Part shown: positions 19,227 through 26,736 of the stretch, one piece after another
Position numbering within the stretch: the first letter of the stretch is position 1
Layout: each line of letters begins with the position of its first letter
Source of the DNA: an uncultured Ruminococcus sp.
Lineage (GTDB): Bacteria > Bacillota > Clostridia > UBA1212
Length of the DNA: 33,784 nt
Assembly (NCBI GenBank): GCA_902782645.1
Contig: CACZNV010000122.1
Span: 1 to 33,784, forward strand
Direction: 5' to 3'
Translations under genes and position numbers: made by a program
Notes under the pieces: model-generated
Told to the model about the DNA's origin: nothing
The model's input: only the letters and a program-made list of their open reading frames with translations
Databases searched by the model: none

Positions 19227-20246
19227 TCACCTGTTCATAAGTTCGTTTTTCTTTTCGTTCGTCAGATTGTCAAGAATCTTCATGCAGCCGTTTACAACGC
19301 AGTTCTGAGGATCCTCGGCAATAACAGTGTCGATTCCGGTTCCCTTGGAGATAAAGGTGTCAAGACCTGCGAATCTGCTTGCGCCGCCGGTGAGAACTAT
19401 TCCCCGCTGGTGGATATCCGACACCAGCTCCGGAGGAGTTTTTTCAAGCACCTTGCTGATGCCCTCAACTATGGGGAGCGCAACATCGCCAAGGAGCTTC
19501 ACCATCTCTTCGGGACGAATCTGTTTGTCCGCAGGAAGCCTCTCCGAAAGCTCAAATGCTGAGACATCAAAGGGCTGAACCCTTGCATCCCTGTAGACAC
19601 ACGCATTCTCGTTTTTGATCTTTTCGGCAGTCCTGTCGCCAAGCACCATCTTGTATTCCCGTCTGAAATACATTTTGATAGCTTCGTCAAAGGACCTGCC
19701 GCCCACATTCACACCGGCAGCGGCCACGATTCCGTCGAAGGAAATAACCGCAATATCGGTAATCTCCGCACCGATGCTGACAATCAGTTTGCCGTTCGGA
19801 GCCGACACGTCAAGATTTGCGCCGATTGCGGCGGCAAGGGGAGTCTCAACAAAGAATATCCTTCCGGCCCCCGCCTCTCTCAGCGCCCTTTCGGTGGCGC
19901 GGCGTCCAACATTGGTTATGTCGCAATGGACTGCTGTGATGACATCGGGCTTTATGAGTCTTCTCACGGGATTTTTGATGGCTTCGTCAAGGAAGTAGCC
20001 GATCATATTTACGGCAACCGTATAGTCCGAAATCGAGCCTTTTTTGACAGGTCTTAAGATGGTAACATCCCCCTCGCCTGTCTTTCCTTCAAGCTTTGCG
20101 GCACTGTCGCCAATGCCGATAACTTCCCCGCTCTGCCTCACGGCAACGAGGGAAGGCTCGTCGATCACTATTCCCTTCTTTTCCACACTGATACGTATTG
20201 CCGAAGAACCGAGATCAACGGCAATATTCTGTCTTAAAGCGCCCAT
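19227..20246 (-). CDS. mreB: MreB/Mbl-family rod-shape actin homologue
   Basis: Bacterial actin that forms membrane-associated filaments guiding side-wall peptidoglycan synthesis. The 339 residues include the phosphate-1 motif AVDLGSSAIR near the start, VKKGSISDY (about 68-76), the RRATERALREAGA stretch, VETPLAAAIGANL, the phosphate-2 region IVSIGAEITDIAVISFDGI and the adenosine motif VLTGGASRFAGL near 280. Some key positions vary from textbook MreB (usual DLGTANT, DIGGGTT), so it may be an Mbl or MreBH-like paralogue. The ATG at 20246 follows GGGAGG by 6 bases; the preceding TTG codon is not needed. It is downstream of a small zinc-ribbon membrane protein. Confidence 0.88.
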   Translation of the reverse strand: MGALRQNIAVDLGSSAIRISVEKKGIVIDEPSLVAVRQSGEVIGIGDSAAKLEGKTGEGDVTILRPVKKGSISDYTVAVNMIGYFLDEAIKNPVRRLIKPDVITAVHCDITNVGRRATERALREAGAGRIFFVETPLAAAIGANLDVSAPNGKLIVSIGAEITDIAVISFDGIVAAAGVNVGGRSFDEAIKMYFRREYKMVLGDRTAEKIKNENACVYRDARVQPFDVSAFELSERLPADKQIRPEEMVKLLGDVALPIVEGISKVLEKTPPELVSDIHQRGIVLTGGASRFAGLDTFISKGTGIDTVIAEDPQNCVVNGCMKILDNLTNEKKNELMNR

Positions 20247-20270
20247 CAAAAGCCTCCCGGAGCATTAGTC

Positions 20271-20798
20271 TCAGATAAACAGGCCTCCCGAGCCGGGACC
20301 TCTAACCGCAAACGAAACGACAAGGTCTATTGCGTAAATCAACACGAAGAAGATAAATACGCCCGAAATAATAACAGTCGGAAGAACCGGTCTTTTACTG
20401 CGGTCAGCAAGCGACGATATCATACCTGCAACCATGAGCACAAAGCCGAGGCCTATTCCCGCCCAGGCAACGATAATCAAAGCGAGTTCCGAGTATGTTA
20501 CTCCTCTGAAAATCATATCTCTGATTGCATACCCGCTGTATGAGGTGATGAAAAACAGTGTGATGAATCCGAAAGCGGTCAAAACCAGACCAACTATGGA
20601 CAGCACCATACCCGGCAGATTTAAAGGTTTTCTCTTGATAACACGTGCCTCAGGCACAGGTGTTACAGCAGGCTGAACAGACGGCTGTGATATTGGCGAT
20701 GCCGGAGCTGCAGGCGCCGCAGATGTAATTTTTTGGCCGCATAACGGACAAAAACCCGAATCGTCAGGGATTTTTTCTCCACAATTGCTGCAAAACAT
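20271..20798 (-). CDS. Zinc-ribbon membrane protein of unknown function
   Basis: A 175-residue protein that starts with a zinc ribbon, CSNC (about 3-6) and CPLC (about 17-20). A Pro/Ala/Ser-rich linker (about 27-50) and three to four hydrophobic helices follow (about 60-85, 100-125, 135-160). Similar small proteins with a zinc-ribbon head and a DUF4190-like membrane tail are common in Bacillota. The ATG at 20798 follows AGGAGG by 6 bases; the earlier TTG start is less likely. It lies 24 bases upstream of mreB and is probably cotranscribed with it. I do not recognise a specific function. Confidence 0.75.
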   Translation of the reverse strand: MFCSNCGEKIPDDSGFCPLCGQKITSAAPAAPASPISQPSVQPAVTPVPEARVIKRKPLNLPGMVLSIVGLVLTAFGFITLFFITSYSGYAIRDMIFRGVTYSELALIIVAWAGIGLGFVLMVAGMISSLADRSKRPVLPTVIISGVFIFFVLIYAIDLVVSFAVRGPGSGGLFI

Positions 20799-20837
20799 AG
20801 TCAACCTCCTAGATTAGTAAAATGTGATGTTGTTTCA

Positions 20838-20856
20838 GGGAAAACAGCCTTTTCCC
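20838..20856 (-). repeat. Hairpin in the leader of the zinc-ribbon gene
   Basis: GGGAAAA and TTTTCCC form a perfect 7-bp stem with a 5-base loop, between the promoter and the ribosome site. No T-run follows on the minus strand. Confidence 0.4.
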
Positions 20857-20871
20857 TTGAAAGTCACTCTT

Positions 20872-20900
20872 ATTTTATCAAATGCCGAGAGCTTTTTCAA
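20872..20900 (-). promoter_or_regulatory. Promoter of the zinc-ribbon-mreB unit
   Basis: TTGAAA (20900-20895), 17 bases and TAAAAT (20877-20872) on the minus strand give a strong vegetative match. The leader to the ATG at 20798 is about 65 bases. Confidence 0.75.
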
Positions 20901-21034
20901 TTGTTCAGGATGACCGGGTCTCTCGTTTTGCTTTGTTAGATTTGCATTATTTTCATTCTTTAAATGCGTGGCAACAAAAACAATTCACTGTCCTACCAAT
21001 AAAAGAAAACGTCTATTCCGAACATTACAAACCA
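20901..21034. other. AT-rich spacer between divergent promoters
   Basis: This part of the 305-base gap between the zinc-ribbon gene and the NAD(P)HX repair gene has no convincing gene. The plus-strand frame is open through it and joins the repair enzyme frame, but it encodes no known domain, is AT-rich unlike the gene, and lies upstream of the likely promoter. Confidence 0.45.
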
Positions 21035-21063
21035 TTGAAAGCCGGTATCGCCAATGATACAAT
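21035..21063 (+). promoter_or_regulatory. Promoter of the NAD(P)HX repair gene
   Basis: TTGAAA (21035-21040), 17 bases and TACAAT (21058-21063). A CGCCAATG octamer (21049-21056) lies within the spacer. The leader to the ATG at 21104 is about 33 bases. Confidence 0.7.
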
Positions 21064-21093
21064 ACAATCGAAAAAACTATCAGTCGCACTTCC

Positions 21094-21100
21094 GGGAGGA
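21094..21100 (+). promoter_or_regulatory. Ribosome binding site that decides the repair enzyme start
   Basis: GGGAGGA lies 3-4 bases before the ATG at 21104. The frame is open 222 bases further upstream, but this site and the promoter at 21035-21063 favour the internal start. Confidence 0.65.
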
Positions 21101-21103
21101 CCT

Positions 21104-22732
21104 ATGTTTCTTCAGACTTCAAAAGCACAGAGAACAGCTGATAAGAAATATGTTGATGGCGGAGGAAGCCTTTTGGACCTGATTTTTTCTGCCGCCGGCG
21201 GTCTTGCAAAGGCTGCAGAAAAACGTTTTGAAGCTGCCGGAAAACCTGTTGTCGTTGTCTCTGGCGTAGGAAACAACGGAAACGACGGGCTTGCCTGCGC
21301 TTGCATTTTAAAAAGCAGCGGGATTCCGGTCACTGTAATTCGTATTGGCGATGTAAAAAAGCACCCGGCAAATGATACGGAACAGCTTTTGAAAAAGCTT
21401 GAAGACATTGGCGTTGAGATATCGGCAGCGAACATGGAGTTCATTTTTTCAGAGAAACTGCGATGTTTATTGGCGGGTTCATCATGTGTACTTGACTGCA
21501 TTTTCGGCACCGGTTTTGACCCCGAAAGAGGCTTCTCCGATGAAATCTGCGGGCTCATAAGCGCTATAAACGAGCACTCACTTTATACAATTTCTGCCGA
21601 CATTCCTTCCGGAGTATCCGCCGACAGCGGCACATGCTCAAAGCCCTCTGTAATCGCCAATGAAACCGTGACATTCGGCGCTCCGAAGCCCGGGCATTTC
21701 ATTCTTCCGGGCAAGTTCCACACCGGAAAGCTCACAGTTTCACCTATTCTCATAACCGAGGGTCTGACAGACGATCAAGCCCCGGAATACTTTTCAAAAG
21801 AAGATTCAAAATCCGTCAGGGAACTGATGCCAAAAAGGAATCCCTACGGGAACAAATATACAAACGGCAGAGTGCTTGTAATTGCCGGATCGCGAAGGTA
21901 TGCCGGCGCCGCGGTTCTTGCCGTGTCGGCCGCCTTAAGGAGCGGCGCCGGGCTGGTGACCGCCGCGGTGCCGGGCGGCATTTCTTCTACGGTCACCGCG
22001 GCATGTCCGGAGGCTGTGAGACTGCCCCTCGGAAGCAATTCTTACGGCTCTTTAAGCATGAAACAACTTGACATGCTGCTTGACGCTTCAAGGATTTCAG
22101 ACTCAGTAGTTATAGGGCCGGGGCTGGGGAGGCTTCCGGGGACAGTAAAAACCGTTGTTGAGTTCTTGAAGAACACCGGGTGCAGGAAGATTATAATCGA
22201 TGCGGATGCGCTGTTTGCCATTTCTGTATTCAGAAATCTCTCTGAAGGAAGCAACCCGGAATTTGCCTTAAAATACGAAAATTTATTCACGAAGAAAGAG
22301 CTTTCGGGCGGTGTTTCAAGGCTCTTTGACGGAAAAGAAGCTGTGCTGACACCCCACTCCGGAGAGGCGGCAAGGCTCATTGGCGTGTTGTCTGAAGAGA
22401 TCGAGTCAAAGAGGCTGGAGAGCGGGTTTAAAGCCGCAAGGGATTTCGGATGTACAGTGCTGCTTAAAGGTAGCGGCACAGTTGTCTGCACTCCCGACGG
22501 ACGTTTTACGGTTAACGGCACCGGCAATTCCGCCCTTTCCAAAGGCGGCAGCGGCGATGTACTTTCGGGACTCATCGGAGGACTTATGGCCCAGGGGCTT
22601 TGCGCATACGACGCCGCAAGGTGCGGAGCTTTCATTCACGGGCTTGCGGCGGAAAAGCTTTCTGAAAAGATGAGCGAATTTGCTGTGATTCCGGGCGATT
22701 TGGGACTCGCTTTTTCGGAACTGATGTGTTAA
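21104..22732 (+). CDS. nnr: Bifunctional NAD(P)H-hydrate epimerase / ADP-dependent NAD(P)H-hydrate dehydratase
   Basis: Cytoplasmic metabolite-repair enzyme that epimerises and dehydrates damaged NAD(P)HX back to NAD(P)H. The 542-residue product has an N-terminal YjeF_N (NnrE) domain, with GVGNNGNDGLACA (about 55-67), DCIFGTGF and ADIPSGVSADSG. The C-terminal ribokinase-like NnrD domain contains VLVIAGS, IGPGLG, IIDADALFAI, LTPHSGEAARL and the NSALSKGGSGDVLSGLIGG motif. The product starts MFLQTSKAQRTADKKYV, the form expected for NnrE. A tRNA gene follows at once, and a promoter-like -10 overlaps the stop codon. Confidence 0.95.
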   Translation: MFLQTSKAQRTADKKYVDGGGSLLDLIFSAAGGLAKAAEKRFEAAGKPVVVVSGVGNNGNDGLACACILKSSGIPVTVIRIGDVKKHPANDTEQLLKKLEDIGVEISAANMEFIFSEKLRCLLAGSSCVLDCIFGTGFDPERGFSDEICGLISAINEHSLYTISADIPSGVSADSGTCSKPSVIANETVTFGAPKPGHFILPGKFHTGKLTVSPILITEGLTDDQAPEYFSKEDSKSVRELMPKRNPYGNKYTNGRVLVIAGSRRYAGAAVLAVSAALRSGAGLVTAAVPGGISSTVTAACPEAVRLPLGSNSYGSLSMKQLDMLLDASRISDSVVIGPGLGRLPGTVKTVVEFLKNTGCRKIIIDADALFAISVFRNLSEGSNPEFALKYENLFTKKELSGGVSRLFDGKEAVLTPHSGEAARLIGVLSEEIESKRLESGFKAARDFGCTVLLKGSGTVVCTPDGRFTVNGTGNSALSKGGSGDVLSGLIGGLMAQGLCAYDAARCGAFIHGLAAEKLSEKMSEFAVIPGDLGLAFSELMC

Positions 22733-22735
22733 AAT
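22730..22735 (+). promoter_or_regulatory. Candidate extended -10 for the tRNA gene
   Basis: TAAAAT preceded by TGT overlaps the stop codon of the repair gene, about 20 bases before the tRNA. There is no clear -35, so the tRNA may instead be made by read-through. Confidence 0.35.
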
Positions 22736-22754
22736 ATGTTGCCCGAAGCGGCAC

Positions 22755-22829
22755 GCCCTCTTAGTTAAACGGATATAATCTTCGCCTCCGACGCGAACGT
22801 TGCCGGTTCGATTCCGGCAGAGGGTGCCA
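22755..22829 (+). tRNA. tRNA-Arg (anticodon CCG)
   Basis: The 75 bases fold as a cloverleaf. The acceptor stem is GCCCTCT (22755-22761) with AGAGGGT, including a G-U pair at position 1-72. The anticodon stem TTCGC/GCGAA encloses the loop CTCCGAC, with anticodon CCG reading the Arg codon CGG. The T-arm is GCCGG/CCGGC around TTCGATT. CCA is encoded (22827-22829). A terminator follows 15 bases later. Confidence 0.93.
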
Positions 22830-22844
22830 TTTTAAATCATTGGC

Positions 22845-22873
22845 GGCAGGTTCATTGAGGACCTGCCTTTTTT
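22845..22873 (+). terminator. Terminator after tRNA-Arg
   Basis: GGCAGGT (22845-22851) pairs with ACCTGCC (22861-22867), followed by a 6-T run. A CATTGGCG octamer (22838-22845) abuts the stem and shares its first base. Confidence 0.85.
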
Positions 22874-22891
22874 ATGCCGTGCTGCGGGATT

Positions 22892-22929
22892 AAAAAAGAG
22901 GCGCAGGAAAATTACCTTGCACCTCTTTT
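22892..22929 (-). terminator. Terminator of the amino-sugar gene run
   Basis: On the minus strand, AAAAGAGGTGCA and TGCGCCTCTTTT form a 12-bp stem with one mismatch and continue into a 6-T run. It lies about 25 bases after the last SIS gene. Confidence 0.8.
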
Positions 22930-22952
22930 GATTGTCGTGTTTTTCGCCATTA

Positions 22953-23690
22953 TCAGTAGCCGAACTTCTCGTAATTGGGCTCGATGACGGTTTTGTTGTA
23001 GTCGTTGCCGCCGGGGTAATTGGCGCTTTTGAGGATACCGGGGGTGATGCCCTTCTTGAGAAGCTCCTCAACCGCAACGGAAGTGAGACTCCACATTATA
23101 TAGTCAGAGGCAATTCCGGAGGCAGCGGCAAAGCGGGCCTCGATACCGTCAACCTCAAGCATCGCTTCCGCGGCAGGGGCGCAGTTGTCAAGGGTAAGAG
23201 TGGCAATCTCGTACAGTTTTTTACCTGAGGGGTGCACCGGGTCAACTTTCACGGCATATTCCATTGACGTAAGGGCAATGACTTTGACGCCAAGCTTTTC
23301 AGCCTCGTAGGCAAGGTCCACTACTTTAACGGTTCTTCCCGACACGGAGCTCACAAAAAGCACGTCGCCGGGTCTGATTGAAGACTGGGTAAGAGCGTAC
23401 TTCGCTGCAGCCTCGGTTTGGCGCTCATAGCCAAGATCCGAGCGGTCCCTGGTTCTTGAGGCGCTTTCAACATTAAGGTTATAGCTGAAATGCTTGTAGA
23501 AAATCGGTCCGCCGCCTCTGTAGATGAGGTCGTTTTCAATCGAATGACATATGCCCGACAAAAAGATGCATCCGCCGTTTGCCACGGAATCCGCTACAAT
23601 CTTGCCCGCTTTTATAATGTTCTCGCGCTGAGTGTTTCTCACCTTCGCAAAAAGCTCCTCAACGGCGCTCTGATACCTGTCTATTAACAT
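22953..23690 (-). CDS. SIS-domain phosphosugar-binding protein (copy 1)
   Basis: A 245-residue protein with a sugar isomerase (SIS) fold: an N-terminal helical part, then GGCIFLSGICHS (about 39-50), VLFVSSVSGRT (about 110-120) with the Ser/Thr-rich phosphate loop, KVIALTSMEYA and HPSGKKLYE. It resembles the UPF0309/COG4821 group of predicted phosphosugar-binding proteins. It is related to the second SIS gene of this operon (shared HPSGKxLxE, an LDN/IDN pair, GIxP and SANxxGGxxxN near the C-terminus). GGGAG lies upstream of the ATG. It follows the kinase gene by 21 bases. A role in amino-sugar phosphate isomerisation or sensing is inferred from its neighbours. Confidence 0.82.
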   Translation of the reverse strand: MLIDRYQSAVEELFAKVRNTQRENIIKAGKIVADSVANGGCIFLSGICHSIENDLIYRGGGPIFYKHFSYNLNVESASRTRDRSDLGYERQTEAAAKYALTQSSIRPGDVLFVSSVSGRTVKVVDLAYEAEKLGVKVIALTSMEYAVKVDPVHPSGKKLYEIATLTLDNCAPAAEAMLEVDGIEARFAAASGIASDYIMWSLTSVAVEELLKKGITPGILKSANYPGGNDYNKTVIEPNYEKFGY

Positions 23691-23711
23691 AATCCAATCT
23701 CCCGTCCTTTT

Positions 23712-24719
23712 TCAAACCGAAAAAGTGTATTTATTGTAGTATTTATCTAAAAATTCGAAATTTTCAGCTGTCAGTCCGGGCGTGTCTCCGCCGTTTCTCT
23801 CAGCCATTTTAAGCATTACCGCTCCCACGGCCGGGATAAACTTCGGCACCACGATTTCTGACGAATCAGCCCCTTCGGACACAGTCTTTTTAAACTCGCC
23901 AAAGAAAACAGGGTTTCCTTTGAAGACGCTCCCTGTAATTGCAATCGGAAGACCCTCCGGCAGTTCGTACTTTCTGATCAGAGCAAGAACCTGCTGCCCC
24001 ACCAGTTTTCCCGCGTCCTTAAGTATCTCCGCCGCAACCTCATCCCTTTCTGCGGCCTTCACCACAACCGGGGTAATGGACGCAATCTCGGTGACGAGAG
24101 AATCCTTTCCGTTCTTGTATATGTTGAAAACGGCTTCCCTGAAATCCGCGTCAACGCTGCCGCCGTACTTTTCGGAAATCGCCAATGTCAAAGCGGTTTT
24201 AGGGCCCCTGCCCTCGTAATCGTGTATGGCCGCGGAAAAAGCCTGCCTTGCGATGTAATAACCGGAGCCCTCGTCCGAAATCAGGGATCCGTAGCCGCCC
24301 AGCGCATTTACCTTTCCGTTCACCTGAGAAAAAACCGACACGCCTGTGCCGCAGACCGCGAGTATCCCGTCGCCGAAAATGCCTGCGGCGGCAAGGCTGG
24401 TTTTAAACTCGCCGTACAGTGAAACGCCGCCCACCTTCAATGTCTTCTTGAACATGTCAGAAACCGGCGCGGGAAAAATACCGCAAAGGGACTCTATCCC
24501 GTCGCCCTTCTGAAGTCCCAGGTCCCTGATCAGCCCGTCAACTCTCTCCCCTATAACCTTGCGGGAGTTGGTGTTAAATCTCAGGCTTCCGGTCCTTGCC
24601 GATGCCACAGGTTTGAAGTCATTGTCAAAACGGAGTGCAAAAGCCTTGGAGCCCCCGTTGTCTATTGCCACGGAGGTCAAAAAAGCCTCACTGTTAGCGA
24701 AGGTCTCATTCTCACTCAT
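23712..24719 (-). CDS. BadF/BadG-type ATPase, probable N-acetylglucosamine kinase
   Basis: A 335-residue actin-like ATPase-fold protein. Near the N-terminus is AIDNGGSKAFALRFD (phosphate-1, usually DGGGTKT). The second phosphate motif is GILAVCGTGVSVF (about 118-130), and GGYGSLISDEGSGYYIARQA follows, typical of the N-acetylglucosamine kinase branch. The adenosine motif near the C-terminus is ITGSVFKG. It should phosphorylate an amino sugar with ATP in the cytoplasm. It lies between two related SIS genes, 9 bases after one and 21 bases before the other, and the operon also includes nagB. The exact sugar is not shown by sequence. The ATG has no good ribosome site, so translational coupling is likely. 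Confidence 0.82.
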   Translation of the reverse strand: MSENETFANSEAFLTSVAIDNGGSKAFALRFDNDFKPVASARTGSLRFNTNSRKVIGERVDGLIRDLGLQKGDGIESLCGIFPAPVSDMFKKTLKVGGVSLYGEFKTSLAAAGIFGDGILAVCGTGVSVFSQVNGKVNALGGYGSLISDEGSGYYIARQAFSAAIHDYEGRGPKTALTLAISEKYGGSVDADFREAVFNIYKNGKDSLVTEIASITPVVVKAAERDEVAAEILKDAGKLVGQQVLALIRKYELPEGLPIAITGSVFKGNPVFFGEFKKTVSEGADSSEIVVPKFIPAVGAVMLKMAERNGGDTPGLTAENFEFLDKYYNKYTFSV

Positions 24720-24728
24720 AGCTTGGAT

Positions 24729-25466
24729 TCACATGTAAAAGATGTTGTCTTTGTATTCCTTGAATATCTTGGCGTTGTGCTCATCGCCGCCGTCAAGGTT
24801 CGCGCTCATAAAAACAGGGGGTACGATTCCCCTCTCCACAAGATTATTCACAGCATCGATCACAATGCCGTTAATAAGGGCCGCGCCTACGGCCGTAGAT
24901 GTGGGACCGATACGTTCAGGAAGCCCTTCGATTGTGACCGCGGCATCGCCAATGTCTCCCATATTGTCGATAACGATGTCCGACACCTCAAAAAGTCTCT
25001 TTCCGGAGGGGTGTCTTGATGTCACTGAGCGGGAGTAGTTGAGGTTTGTGATGCAAATGACCGTAAGGCCCTTCTCTCTTGCCGCAAGAGCCATGTCGAC
25101 GGGCACATTGTTTCTTCCGGACACCGAGTGAATCAGTATGACATCGCCAATACCCGCCTGTGTGCCCTCCAGTATTTCTTTTCCGAGGCCGGGGATGCGC
25201 TCCGTGGCGCTTGTATTTGTGATAGGTCTTGTGTTCAGCATCATCCCGCCGTAAAAGATCGGGTTGATGACCGCAAGGCCTCCCGTCCTGTAAAAAACCT
25301 CCTCGGCAAGGATGCCCGCGTGGGAGCAGCCGAAAACAAACACGTTTTTCTTGGCGGCAATGGCGTCCGAAATCGCAAGCGCAGCCCTGAAAAGCGTGTC
25401 CTTCTGACCCTTCCAGGCCTTATCTATTGTTTGGTTAACTATCTTTATGTAATCCGATCCGTTCAT
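24729..25466 (-). CDS. SIS-domain phosphosugar-binding protein (copy 2), UPF0309-like
   Basis: A 245-residue SIS-fold protein with VFVFGCSHAGILAEEVFYRTGG (start of the fold, about 38-59), DVILIHSVSGRNNVPVDMA (phosphate loop), VICITNLNYS and HPSGKRLFE. This pattern fits UPF0309 proteins, which occur with amino-sugar and phosphotransferase genes. It starts directly after the stop codon of the dehydratase gene (TGA then ATG), so it is translated from the same message. Its product is a paralogue of the SIS protein on the other side of the kinase. No enzymatic activity can be assigned with certainty. Confidence 0.83.
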   Translation of the reverse strand: MNGSDYIKIVNQTIDKAWKGQKDTLFRAALAISDAIAAKKNVFVFGCSHAGILAEEVFYRTGGLAVINPIFYGGMMLNTRPITNTSATERIPGLGKEILEGTQAGIGDVILIHSVSGRNNVPVDMALAAREKGLTVICITNLNYSRSVTSRHPSGKRLFEVSDIVIDNMGDIGDAAVTIEGLPERIGPTSTAVGAALINGIVIDAVNNLVERGIVPPVFMSANLDGGDEHNAKIFKEYKDNIFYM

Positions 25467-26501
25467 TCAGCCAATGCCCAGCTCGCCCTTGACGTAATCC
25501 GTCGTCAAAAGCTTATCCTTTATCTCATTGACGCCAAGGAGCCTCGTGTTGTGGCTCGTGTAAGGCTCGCCGTCCGACTTGTCAACGCCGTCCGTGAAAA
25601 ACTTGTCGTAATTGAGGTCTCTGTTGTCGGCAAAAACTCTGAAGTATTCGCCCATGTCCTCGCACCTTCTGCGCTCCTCCGACGTCATGAGGGTCTCGTA
25701 GAGCTTCTCGCCGTGTCTTGTGCCTATTATGTTCATTCCGGTGTCTCCGAAGAGAGCCTGAACTGCCTTGGCGAGATCGCCAACGGTGGATGCGTCAGCC
25801 TTCTGTATGAAAAGGTCGCCGGGCTCCGCGTGTTCGAAGGCAAAGCCCACAAGCTTCACCGCCTCGTCAAGGTTCATAAGGAACCTGGTCATGTCCGGAT
25901 TGGTGACAGTGATCGGAAGACCGTTTTTGATCTGATCGATGAAAAGCGGTATGACCGAGCCTCTTGAGCACATAACGTTTCCGTACCTGGTGCAGCAGAT
26001 AACCGTGCCCCCGCGCTCTGCGGCGACCCTTGCATTGGCGTATATCACACGCTCCATCATAGCCTTTGAAATGCCCATGGCGTTGATGGGGTAAGCCGCC
26101 TTGTCGGTAGAAAGGCAAACCACCTTTTTGACGCCCGCGTCAACTGCCGCGTGAAGGACATTGTCGGTACCCATGATGTTCGTTTTTACCGCTTCCATAG
26201 GGAAAAACTCGCATGACGGAACCTGCTTCAGCGCGGCCGCGTGAAACACAAAATCAACGCCCTGCATAACGTCCGAGACGGCCCGCATGTCGCGCACATC
26301 ACCAATGTAAAACCTCACTTTTCCGGCAAGCTCCGGTTGGTTTCTCTGCAGCTCATGCCTCATGTCGTCCTGCTTTTTTTCGTCGCGCGAAAAGATCCTT
26401 ATCTCCGCGATGTCTCCCGGCAGAAAGGATTTCAGCACGGCGTGGCCGAAGGAACCGGTTCCGCCCGTTATTAAAAGTGTCGATCCGCTGAATGCGCTCA
26501 T
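25467..26501 (-). CDS. CapE/FnlA-like UDP-N-acetylglucosamine 4,6-dehydratase (extended SDR)
   Basis: A 344-residue nucleotide-sugar dehydratase of the extended short-chain dehydrogenase type. It has the NAD(P)-binding TGGTGSFG motif (about 12-19), DVRDM, FHAAALKQVP, and LSTDKAAYPINAMGISKAMME (split here as STDKAAYPIN and MGISK). The usual catalytic Tyr of YxxxK is replaced by Met (MGISK), as in PseB, FlaA1 and CapE/FnlA. CRYGNVMCSRGSVIPLF also fits this group. Such enzymes open the routes to UDP-FucNAc, bacillosamine or pseudaminic acid. GGAGG precedes the ATG. None of the later enzymes of those routes is in the window, and its place among amino-sugar degradation genes is unusual. Confidence 0.87.
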   Translation of the reverse strand: MSAFSGSTLLITGGTGSFGHAVLKSFLPGDIAEIRIFSRDEKKQDDMRHELQRNQPELAGKVRFYIGDVRDMRAVSDVMQGVDFVFHAAALKQVPSCEFFPMEAVKTNIMGTDNVLHAAVDAGVKKVVCLSTDKAAYPINAMGISKAMMERVIYANARVAAERGGTVICCTRYGNVMCSRGSVIPLFIDQIKNGLPITVTNPDMTRFLMNLDEAVKLVGFAFEHAEPGDLFIQKADASTVGDLAKAVQALFGDTGMNIIGTRHGEKLYETLMTSEERRRCEDMGEYFRVFADNRDLNYDKFFTDGVDKSDGEPYTSHNTRLLGVNEIKDKLLTTDYVKGELGIG

Positions 26502-26736
26502 AAATTCCTCCGAAAGCAGGTCAAAGACCTGCCCATTCAGTGATTAAATTCTTGCGAAAAGCTTCTGATTTTCGAGATGTTTTTGCGTGCACGAGTCCCG
26601 AAGCTGTACGAAGGTACCGCGAGCGGCGAGTTCGCGCAAAGTAATATGCCGACAGATTGTCGAAGACACATTGTATGTTTGTTCGTCAATTCAACTGTTA
26701 TCGTTTTCTTCAGCAAATTACGTAAACAGCCGAAAA
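26502..26736 (-). other. Spacer between nagB and the dehydratase gene with an odd composition
   Basis: The 235 bases contain no convincing gene, although short frames are open on both strands. Close to the dehydratase start is a perfect hairpin, GCAGGTC-TTT-GACCTGC (26532-26516), just before the ribosome site. The middle holds self-complementary bits (GTAC-CTTC-GTAC, GCGA-GT-TCGC). I found no clear promoter or terminator, so the dehydratase genes may be read from nagB. Confidence 0.35.
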
